64,000 nucleotides of DNA from Prevotellaceae bacterium (lineage in GTDB: Bacteria > Bacteroidota > Bacteroidia > Bacteroidales > Bacteroidaceae): positions 12,048 to 76,047 of the forward strand of contig JAJPYQ010000032.1 of NCBI GenBank assembly GCA_021204865.1. Reading direction: 5' to 3'. The position numbers and the translations under genes are program-made. The stretch's first letter is position 1. Each line of letters starts with the position of its first letter. Positions 9,973 to 18,124 of this stretch are shown here, piece by piece. The notes beneath the pieces are model-generated. The model searched no databases. It saw only the letters and a program-made list of their open reading frames with translations, and was not told the origin of the DNA.

Positions 9973-12414
9973 CTACCTTAGGTTGCTGAGTATGTAGTCT
10001 AAGTCCGCGTCGCTGTGGCACAGCACCTCGCGGGGCTTGCTGCCCCTTGCCGGACCCACGATGCCCGCCTTCTCCAGCTGGTCCATCAGTCTGCCAGCGC
10101 GGTTGTAGCCCACGGAGAACTCACGCTGTATACGGCTGGTGCTGCCCTCCTGACTGCCTACTATGAGGCGAGCCACCTTCTCGAACATCGGGTCAATCGG
10201 TCCAACGTCTGCACTCTCCTTGCCGCCCGCGTCATCAGTGTCCTCCACCACCTCAGGCAGCAGGAAAGGGTGAGGGTAGCTCTGTTGCGAGGCTATATAG
10301 TTGCAGATGCTCTCCACCTCGGGCGTGTCCACAAAGGCGCACTGTACACGCACGGGCTCGTTGCCTGCGAGGAAGAGCATGTCTCCCTTGCCCACCAGTC
10401 GGTTAGCCCCGGGACGGTCGAGGATGATGCGAGACTCAATCATCTGCGACACCTTGAACGCCATTCTCGCTGGGAAGTTAGCCCTTATCGCCCCCGTTAT
10501 GATGTTGGCTGCTGGTCGCTGCGTGGCGATGATCATGTGGATGCCCACCGCCCTTGCGAGCTGCGCTATCCTCGCTATGGGCAGTTCTATCTCCTTGCCC
10601 GCGGTCATAATCAGGTCACCGAACTCGTCGATAATCACCACTATGTAAGGCATGAAGCGATGCCCGTTCTCGGGGTTCAGCTGCCTTGCCTTGAACTTGG
10701 CGTTGTACTCCTTCACGTTGCGGGCACGAGCGCGCTTAAGCAGGTCGTAGCGTGAGTCCATCTCTTGGCAAAGGCTTCTGAGGGTCTGCACCACCTTCTT
10801 CACGTCCGTTATAATCGGCTCGTCGGTGTCCTCCGTCCCTTCCACCTGCGCGAGGAAATGGTTGACGATGGGGTAGTAGACGCTGAACTCCACCTTCTTC
10901 GGGTCTACCATCACCAGCTTCAGCTCGGCTGGGTGCTTCTTGTAGAGCAGTGAGGTGATTATGGCGTTCAAGCCCACGCTCTTGCCCTGCCCCGTGGCTC
11001 CCGCCACCAGCAAGTGAGGCATCTTGGCAAGGTCAACCATGAATATCTCGTTGGTTATCGTCTTGCCCAGAGCCATTGGCAGTTCGTAGTCCGTCTCCTG
11101 AAACTTGCGGCTGTTGATGACACTCTCCATGCTCACCATCTGCGGCTTGGCGTTAGGCACCTCGATGCCCACCGTTCCCTTGCCGGGTATCGGGGCTATG
11201 ATGCGGATGCCGAGGGCGCAGAGGCGCAAGGCAATCTCGTCCTCAAGATTGCGTATCTTCGAGATGCGGACGCCCGGGGCGGGAGTGACCTCGTAGAGCG
11301 TGACGGTGGGCCCCACGGTTGCCTTGATGGCGCTTATCTCCACGCCGAAGTTAGCGAAGAGGCTGAGTATCTGGTCTTTGTTCTTATGCTGCTCGGCGAG
11401 ATCCACGGAAGTGCCGTGTGTGTCATACTTCTTAAGCAGGTCGATGGTGGGGTAGTGGTAGTTCTCAAGGTCGAGCTTAGGGTCATACGGCTCGAGAGTG
11501 CGCTCGTCAGTCAGATTCGCTTGAGGCTCGTCTGTGCCGATGGTTAGCTTGTCTCCGCCAGTTTCCTGCGTGACTTGCGGCTCTTCACCTTCGGGCACCT
11601 CTATCTCCATATCTTGAGGGGTGGATGGCAGTTCACGCTCTTCGTCGCCCATTTTGCCAGCCTCCGGCTCGCTGTGGGGAGCGTCGCCTTCCGGCGAGCC
11701 AGCGAACTCAATGGTAGTGGCGGTGGCGTGGTCTGCCTCATCGCTCGCTTGCTCCTCTTCTGCCTCAGGCTGTGCGGCTTCGTTGGTCTCGAGTAGTTCT
11801 TCGATGGACTTAGCGTTAGCGTGTTTGTCAGCTTGGCGTTTCGCTGCCTCAATGGCACGCCTGATGCTGCGTATGAGCTCGCCGCTGGCATAGAGGATGT
11901 ACACGAGGGCGGAGATGCAGAGGATTAGGAAAGTGCCTACTGTGCCTATTGTGCTCAGCAGGTACTGCAATGCGCTAATGCCGTGGATGCCGCCCGCGAG
12001 GAAGAACGACTTCAACGGGGGAAGCTGCTGAAGCCATGCGCCAGCCACGGAGAGCCACACCATAAGGAAGGCACAGTTGAGGAACCACACCCACAGCCTC
12101 ACCCTGCCAATGCCCAGTATGCGCACCGAGACCGCAAGCAGGAAGACGGGGATGAGGTAGGAGGCCACGCCGAAGCCGCTCTCGAACATCGTCTGGCTGA
12201 GCCACACCCCTATGCCTCCGAGCCAATTGTGAGAAGGCTGCATAGAATTGCCCGCGCCAGCCAGAAGGAAGGAGGTGTAGGCGAGCAGCATTGCGAGGGC
12301 GGTGAGGAAGAGTGCGACGGCTATGGCCCAGCGGAAGCCTTCCCAGAAGGTCAGAGCCTCGGTGTCCTTGTGCATCTTGCGGGTTCGTGGTTTGCGCGTC
12401 TTAGCCTTTGCCAT
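9973..12414 (-). CDS. ftsK: DNA translocase FtsK
   Basis: N-terminal TMs, GATGQGKSVGLN, VIIDEFGDLIM, C-terminal winged-helix gamma domain. Confidence 0.96.
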   Translation of the reverse strand: MAKAKTRKPRTRKMHKDTEALTFWEGFRWAIAVALFLTALAMLLAYTSFLLAGAGNSMQPSHNWLGGIGVWLSQTMFESGFGVASYLIPVFLLAVSVRILGIGRVRLWVWFLNCAFLMVWLSVAGAWLQQLPPLKSFFLAGGIHGISALQYLLSTIGTVGTFLILCISALVYILYASGELIRSIRRAIEAAKRQADKHANAKSIEELLETNEAAQPEAEEEQASDEADHATATTIEFAGSPEGDAPHSEPEAGKMGDEERELPSTPQDMEIEVPEGEEPQVTQETGGDKLTIGTDEPQANLTDERTLEPYDPKLDLENYHYPTIDLLKKYDTHGTSVDLAEQHKNKDQILSLFANFGVEISAIKATVGPTVTLYEVTPAPGVRISKIRNLEDEIALRLCALGIRIIAPIPGKGTVGIEVPNAKPQMVSMESVINSRKFQETDYELPMALGKTITNEIFMVDLAKMPHLLVAGATGQGKSVGLNAIITSLLYKKHPAELKLVMVDPKKVEFSVYYPIVNHFLAQVEGTEDTDEPIITDVKKVVQTLRSLCQEMDSRYDLLKRARARNVKEYNAKFKARQLNPENGHRFMPYIVVIIDEFGDLIMTAGKEIELPIARIAQLARAVGIHMIIATQRPAANIITGAIRANFPARMAFKVSQMIESRIILDRPGANRLVGKGDMLFLAGNEPVRVQCAFVDTPEVESICNYIASQQSYPHPFLLPEVVEDTDDAGGKESADVGPIDPMFEKVARLIVGSQEGSTSRIQREFSVGYNRAGRLMDQLEKAGIVGPARGSKPREVLCHSDADLDYILSNLR

Positions 12415-12531
12415 CGTTTTGATTTATGTGCAAAGTTAAGAAAAAAGGGGGAATTAAACCACGATTGGCGGTGTTTTTTGCCCGGGGGTGTAGGGTTGGC
12501 CGTGAATAAAGCAATAGTTTATTGGCGTATT

Positions 12532-12560
12532 GAATGGCGTTAGAATTATCACTATCTTTG
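12532..12560 (+). promoter_or_regulatory. Candidate Bacteroidota promoter (TTG ... TATCTTTG)
   Basis: TATCTTTG at 12553-12560 with upstream TTG at roughly 19-20 bp. Confidence 0.5.
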
Positions 12561-12642
12561 CTGCGTGTTTCAGCACAGCTTGCTCGCATCGCCCCGGCAA
12601 GCCCCTTCTCCTGTTGAAGCACCCCGCCGTGGGGGGACGCTC

Positions 12643-12798
12643 ACGCATAGTTAGGCACCCGTCCACGCATAGTTAGGCACCCGTCCACGCATAGTTAGGC
12701 ACCCGTCCAAGCCTAATTAGGCATCCGTCCGAGCCTAATTAGGCGAAGGCTCACACAGCACTCAGTGTAAGCTCACACAGCACTCTGCGAAGGCTCAC
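12643..12798. repeat. 22-bp-period tandem array with two unit families
   Basis: acgcatagttaggcacccgtcc x3, then (a/g)agcctaattaggc..., then a(g/a)gctcacacagcact... x2; period stays 22 bp. Confidence 0.92.
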
Positions 12799-13014
12799 GA
12801 ACGCCGTTGCGTAAGGCCATAGAGCACGCTGCCCTTCCCCGCAGTGTGCTGTGTGTTGCGTATGCGGCGGTGTTTGTCGTGGTTCACACGTCCGAAGAGA
12901 GGGGCAGGGAAGGTGCGGCGTTGGCGCGGATTTCACCATTCGAGGTCAATCGTTGGCTCTTCTGCCGTTTGTGCAAGCAGCGAACGGGAAACTTTTGTAA
13001 ATTCGCGCTGAGTT

Positions 13015-13656
13015 ATGGTTAAGACGTTAAGAGACAAGTTCGAGCGGGAGGCGATAAGCAGCCTGCCGAGGGCCTTGTTCGAGGGCGCGGTGGAGGTTGT
13101 TGACAGCGAGGAGGATGCTGAGCGAGCCGTTGAGCGGTTGCTTGCCGAGCCTCTGCTTGGCTTCGACACTGAGACACGACCCTCATTCCGCAAGGGCATA
13201 CACAATGATGTCGCCCTCTTGCAGGTCGCTTCCCCCGAGCATTGCTATCTGTTCCGCCTCTCGAAGATGGGTCTGCCGCCTTGCCTCGTCCGATTCCTTA
13301 GCGCGGAGAGCGGCGTGCGCGTGGCTCTTTCGTGGACAGATGACCTTCACCAGCTGCATAGAAGAGCTGATTTCGAGTGCGCGCCGATGGTTGAGCTTCA
13401 GGACTATGCCGCCCAGCTCGGCATTGAGGACAGGAGCTTGCAGAAACTTTACGCCAACATCGTGGGCGGCCAGATATCGAAGAGGCAGCGTCTGTCGAAC
13501 TGGGAGCGCCCCGTCCTGACCACAGCGCAGCAGCTGTATGCGGCGACGGACGCGTGGGCTTGCGTCGTGCTTTACAGGGAGATAAAGCGGCTGCTCGACA
13601 CAGGAGAATACGTTTTGATGAAGTGCGACGATGGCAGTGAGGACGTTGAGGCTTAA
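13015..13656 (+). CDS. 3'-5' exonuclease, RNase D-like (DEDD)
   Basis: LLGFDTETRPSF, ATDAWACVVLYREI. Confidence 0.88.
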   Translation: MVKTLRDKFEREAISSLPRALFEGAVEVVDSEEDAERAVERLLAEPLLGFDTETRPSFRKGIHNDVALLQVASPEHCYLFRLSKMGLPPCLVRFLSAESGVRVALSWTDDLHQLHRRADFECAPMVELQDYAAQLGIEDRSLQKLYANIVGGQISKRQRLSNWERPVLTTAQQLYAATDAWACVVLYREIKRLLDTGEYVLMKCDDGSEDVEA

Positions 13657-14800
13657 GCGGGGCAAGGAGGCAAGTCTGCGGCGCTTCCATCCCTGGGTGT
13701 TCAGCGGAGCGGTGGCCGACGCGGAAGGCGGCTTGGATGACGGTGATGTGGTGCGTGTGCTCAGCTCAGAGGGTGAGTTCCTTGGCGTCGGGCATTGGCA
13801 GCGGGGCTCGATTGCCGTTCGTCTTCTTTCGTTCGATGAAGAGGGGATAGACGCAGACTTCTGGTCAGGTCGCTTGAAGAGAGCCTATGCCATGCGCCTC
13901 AGTCTTGGCTTGGCTGAAGCGGGGACGCTCTTCAGGCTTGTCCACGGCGAGGGCGATGGCCTGCCGGGACTGGTGATAGACATATACAACGATATGGCGG
14001 TGTGCCAAGCGCACAGCGTGGGGATGCACCGCAGCAGGCGGGAGATTGCAACAGCTCTCACGGCGGTCTTGGGCGAGAGGTTGAGCAGCATATACTATAA
14101 GAGTGAGGGCACGCTGGGCGTTGAGGACGAGTTCCTTTGCGGAGGGGGAGAGACGGAGGTGACGGCTACGGAGAACGGACTGCGCTTCGTCATCGATGTG
14201 AGGCGGGGGCAGAAGACGGGCTTCTTCATCGACCAGCGTGACAACAGAGCGTTGCTTGAACGCTACGCCAAGGGCAGGAGGTGTCTGAACCTGTTCAGCT
14301 ATACGGGGGGCTTCAGCGTCTATGCCTTGAGAGGGGGAGCGGCGGAGGTGTGCTCGGTGGACAGCAGCGCGAGGGCGATGGACTTGGCGAGGCGTAACGT
14401 GGAGCTTAACACGGGGGACGCTGGGCAGAGACACGTCCCGATGGTCAGCGACGCGTTCGACTTCCTCGACGAGACGGAGACGGGGCGATATGACCTGATG
14501 GTGCTCGACCCTCCAGCGTTCGCCAAGCACCTGAGCGGCGTGAGGAGAGCCTTGCACGGCTACACGAAGCTGAACGCCAAGGCTCTCTCGAAGATAGCCT
14601 CGGGGGGCATCCTCTTCACCTTCAGTTGCTCGCAGGCGGTCGCTAAGGAGCAGTTCCGCGAGGCGGTGTTCACGGCAGCCGCGCTGGCACGGAGGCGTGT
14701 GAGGATACTCCACCAGCTTCATCAGGCTGCCGACCACCCCGTTAACATCTACCACCCCGAGGGCGAGTACCTCAAAGGCTTGGTGCTTTATGTGGAATAG
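13631..14800 (+). CDS. Class I SAM-dependent rRNA methyltransferase, RlmI-like
   Basis: PUA-like N-terminus, GQKTGFFIDQRDNR, LNLFSYTGGFSVYAL, LDPPAFAK. Confidence 0.93.
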   Translation: MAVRTLRLKRGKEASLRRFHPWVFSGAVADAEGGLDDGDVVRVLSSEGEFLGVGHWQRGSIAVRLLSFDEEGIDADFWSGRLKRAYAMRLSLGLAEAGTLFRLVHGEGDGLPGLVIDIYNDMAVCQAHSVGMHRSRREIATALTAVLGERLSSIYYKSEGTLGVEDEFLCGGGETEVTATENGLRFVIDVRRGQKTGFFIDQRDNRALLERYAKGRRCLNLFSYTGGFSVYALRGGAAEVCSVDSSARAMDLARRNVELNTGDAGQRHVPMVSDAFDFLDETETGRYDLMVLDPPAFAKHLSGVRRALHGYTKLNAKALSKIASGGILFTFSCSQAVAKEQFREAVFTAAALARRRVRILHQLHQAADHPVNIYHPEGEYLKGLVLYVE

Positions 14801-15980
14801 GACTGCCGCCATAGGAATGCGCCTCTCTGTGATGAGCTTCCTTGAGTACGCCGTGTGGGGGGCTTACCTGTGCAGCATGGGCGGTTACCTTGCGAGCGTT
14901 GGCTTGGGCGGCGAGATAAGGTGGTTCTACTGCGTGCAAGGGGTGGTCGCCTTGTTTATGCCTGCGCTGGTCGGGGCGGTGGCGGACAGGTGGATGGAGG
15001 GGCGGAGCTTGCTTTCGCTCCTGCACGTGCTTTCAGGAGGCTTGATGATGGCTATGTGCTGTTACGGTATGCGAAGCCCCGTCTCTTTCCCTGTGCTTTG
15101 GGTGCTGTACGCCTTGAGCGTGGTGTGCTTCCTGCCCACGATAGCCCTCTCTAACGCTGTGTCCTTCGCTGTGCTTGGGCTTGAGGGAAGGGACATAAGG
15201 AGCTCGTTCCCGCCCATAAGGGTATGGGGGACGGTGGGCTTCGTCGTCTCGATGTGGGTCGTTGACCTTGCGGGCTGGCAGCTAAGCTCTCTTCAGTTCG
15301 GCCTGGGCGGCTTGCTGGGCTTGGTGCTGGCAGCGTATGCGCTTACGCTTCCGAGGTGCAGTCTTGGGAAGGAGCGTAGGCAGACGGGAGCGCTATATAT
15401 TAAAGGTAAGATGCTGACCTTCCTGCTCTTCTCCATCCTTGTAGGCTTCTGCCTTCACGTCTCCAACGCCTACGCCAGTCCCTTCCTCCTCTCCTTCGGT
15501 TTAAGCCACGCCAACCTGCTCATCTCTCTCAGTCAGGTGAGCGAGGCTCTGTGCCTGCTGCTCATACCCCTCTGCTTCAGGCGATGGGGCATCAAGGCGA
15601 TGGTGCTTATAGCCCTGACGGCTTGGGCGCTGCGCTTCGCCCTTTTCGCCACGGGGAGCGTGTGGCTCTTTGCCTTAAGCATGTTGGTCTACGGCGTGGC
15701 GTTCGACTTCTTCAATGTCTGCGGCTCGATGTACGTGGCGGAGCAGGCGGGCGAGCGCAATGGAGGCAGGATGCAGGGCTTGTTCATGCTTGCCACCAGC
15801 GGTGCGGGGGCTTCACTCGGGATGTTGGCGGCAGGCTCTGTGGTTAATCATTGGACCGTCAACGAGGGCGGTGTGCAGGCAGCGGCAGAGGGCACGTGGG
15901 GCTGGGCGGCTATCTGGCTCGTCTTCGCCCTATACGCAGTCGTCGTTGCCGTTGCTTTCGCATTATTGTTTAGAGCGTGA
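14790..15980 (+). CDS. MFS nucleoside/H+ symporter-like transporter
   Basis: 12-TM pattern, RVWGTVGFVVSMW. Confidence 0.85.
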   Translation: MWNRTAAIGMRLSVMSFLEYAVWGAYLCSMGGYLASVGLGGEIRWFYCVQGVVALFMPALVGAVADRWMEGRSLLSLLHVLSGGLMMAMCCYGMRSPVSFPVLWVLYALSVVCFLPTIALSNAVSFAVLGLEGRDIRSSFPPIRVWGTVGFVVSMWVVDLAGWQLSSLQFGLGGLLGLVLAAYALTLPRCSLGKERRQTGALYIKGKMLTFLLFSILVGFCLHVSNAYASPFLLSFGLSHANLLISLSQVSEALCLLLIPLCFRRWGIKAMVLIALTAWALRFALFATGSVWLFALSMLVYGVAFDFFNVCGSMYVAEQAGERNGGRMQGLFMLATSGAGASLGMLAAGSVVNHWTVNEGGVQAAAEGTWGWAAIWLVFALYAVVVAVAFALLFRA

Positions 15981-16738
15981 GGGAGGTGCATTACCTGTAC
16001 GACCCCGACCTAAGGGGCGAGCTTCCTGAGGAGGAGGCTCGCCACGCCCTGCGTGTCTTGCGCCTCGGGGAGGGCGACGAGATAAGGCTCGTCGACGGCA
16101 AAGGCGGACTATACGAGGCGGAGATAACGGAGGCAAGGGGGCGAAGGGTGTCGTATAAGGTGCTGACCGAGGAGCACACGGAGCCTTTGCGGCAAGGCAG
16201 GCTGCATCTGGCGGTAGCGCCCACAAAGAACTCGGAGAGGATGGAGTGGCTGGTGGAGAAGGCCACGGAGATAGGCTTCGACGAGCTGACCTTCCTGCTT
16301 TGCCGCCACTCCGAGCGAAGGACGCTGAATATGGAGAGGCTCGAGAGGATAGTGGTTGCCGCCATGAAGCAGAGCCAGAAGGCGTGGAAGCCGCGGCTTA
16401 ATCCCTTGATGGACTTCAGCGAGTTCTTGCAGGGTGAGAGGGTAGGAGGGAAGTACATCTGCCACTGCCACGAGGGTCTTTCCCTCAAGCCTCACCTGCT
16501 TGAGGTTTTGAGGGCGGGCGAGGACGCTACGGTGCTCGTAGGTCCAGAGGGGGACTTCTCCTTGGAGGAGGTGCAAGAGGCAGAGCGACGCGGCTACGTC
16601 GGCGTGAGCCTCGGGCGGAGCAGGCTGCGGACGGAGACGGCAGCCTTGGCGGCTCTGCTTTGGATGTCCTGCCCCTACCAGCCGCAAGACGTAGCCCTAC
16701 GAGTTGCGAAGGGTAGCAAGAGAGAGTATAATATATAA
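15977..16738 (+). CDS. rsmE: 16S rRNA (uracil-1498-N3)-methyltransferase RsmE
   Basis: VAPTKNSERMEWLVEKATEIG, VGPEGDFSLEEV, RLRTETAALAAL. Confidence 0.96.
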   Translation: MREVHYLYDPDLRGELPEEEARHALRVLRLGEGDEIRLVDGKGGLYEAEITEARGRRVSYKVLTEEHTEPLRQGRLHLAVAPTKNSERMEWLVEKATEIGFDELTFLLCRHSERRTLNMERLERIVVAAMKQSQKAWKPRLNPLMDFSEFLQGERVGGKYICHCHEGLSLKPHLLEVLRAGEDATVLVGPEGDFSLEEVQEAERRGYVGVSLGRSRLRTETAALAALLWMSCPYQPQDVALRVAKGSKREYNI

Positions 16739-16740
16739 AG

Positions 16741-18120
16741 GTGAATATGAGAAGGAAGTGGTATTACGTTGGTGGCGGCTGTGCCGCTGTGGCTGCCGTG
16801 TGCTTGGTGCTTTGGCTGTGCCTGCGCCCTCGGGGAGGGGACTGCTCCTCGGCGTTGCCCAAGGAGGCGACGCTTGTGGCGAGGATTGACCTCAGGGGGC
16901 TGCTCGAGCAAGGAGGCATTAGCGAGAAGGGCTTGCCACTGATGGCGGACAAGGAGCTTGCTACGGGGGGTATTGACCTCTGTCGCCCCTCGTACGGCTT
17001 CGTGTGCCGAGGCTACTGCGGGGCGGTCGTCCCTCTGAGCGACAGGGACGCCTTCCTCAGGCAGACGGCCGAGCTTCACGGCAAGGTCTCGAGGCAGGGA
17101 GGCTTGCGCTGGACGGTGTTCGGGGGCAGCTGGCTGGTGGCGTTGGACAGGGAGAAGCTCGTCGCCATAGGTCCCGCCACGACGCAGGAGCAAGAGGGGC
17201 TGCGTGAGCTGCTCGCCAGCTGCATGAGGCAGAAGAGCACCGAAGTGGATGGGGAGCTGCTTAAGGCTCTCGGGCAGAGGCAGGAGCCTGTCTGCTTCGC
17301 AACCAACGGGGAGATGCTGCCAGAGAGCCTGACCGCTTGCCTCAAGGCAGCCTTGCCCGAGGGCGTGACGCTCGGCGACTTCGCCCTTAGCGCAGGCTTG
17401 CGGGCGGAGGACGGAGCCTTGACCCTTAGGCTCAACGTGGACGGCAGAAGCAAGAAGGCGAGGGCGTTCCTCACCGAGCTCGACAGCGTGCTGCGCCCTA
17501 TTGACACCTATATGCCCGCCTGCGAGCAGCCTTTTCTGCACCTTGAGGCGGGGCTTAGCGGGGAGAGGCTGCTGGAGCTGCTGCGAGGCAACCCGAGGAC
17601 ACGCACCGCCCTCTTGGCAGCCAACATGGCGGTGGACTTGGACATGGCGGTGAAGAGCATTGATGGAGACATCTCGCTCACGATGCCCACGTTCGCCCTC
17701 TTCGAGGCGCAGGTGGCGGTGCAGGCGGAGCTGAGGGACAGCGCCTTTATGGGCAACATCAAGGACTGGACGGGCTTGAAGATAGTCCCCGCCCGCAACG
17801 ACTTCTACCTCTGCTCCTACCGTGGCGCGGCTTGCTACTTCGGCTTGCTCGGGGGCAGGCTCGTCGTTACCAACGCCGAGAGGTATACCCTCGCCCCCGC
17901 CTTAGCCTCGCCCTTGCCCAAGGAGGCGCAAGGGCAAAAGGTGTACGCAGCCTTGGACTTCTCGGGCATCTCCGAGCTGCTCACCTTCCTGCCCGGGCAG
18001 AGAAGCCTTAGCAAGATAGAGACGCTGACGCTTAGCTCCAAGGACGTGCGGGAGTGGACACTGACGCTGAGGGCTGGGCAAGGCGAGGACTTGCTGCGCT
18101 ATCTCTTAAAGGGGGAGTGA
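16741..18120 (+). CDS. Exported/anchored hypothetical protein (DUF4836-like at best)
   Basis: N-terminal TM, 459 aa, GTG start. Confidence 0.6.
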   Translation: MNMRRKWYYVGGGCAAVAAVCLVLWLCLRPRGGDCSSALPKEATLVARIDLRGLLEQGGISEKGLPLMADKELATGGIDLCRPSYGFVCRGYCGAVVPLSDRDAFLRQTAELHGKVSRQGGLRWTVFGGSWLVALDREKLVAIGPATTQEQEGLRELLASCMRQKSTEVDGELLKALGQRQEPVCFATNGEMLPESLTACLKAALPEGVTLGDFALSAGLRAEDGALTLRLNVDGRSKKARAFLTELDSVLRPIDTYMPACEQPFLHLEAGLSGERLLELLRGNPRTRTALLAANMAVDLDMAVKSIDGDISLTMPTFALFEAQVAVQAELRDSAFMGNIKDWTGLKIVPARNDFYLCSYRGAACYFGLLGGRLVVTNAERYTLAPALASPLPKEAQGQKVYAALDFSGISELLTFLPGQRSLSKIETLTLSSKDVREWTLTLRAGQGEDLLRYLLKGE

Positions 18121-18124
18121 GGCG

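Noticed and set aside
12643-12798. Possible CRISPR array
   Set aside because: Contiguous 22-bp tandem units without unique spacers, and no cas genes in the window.
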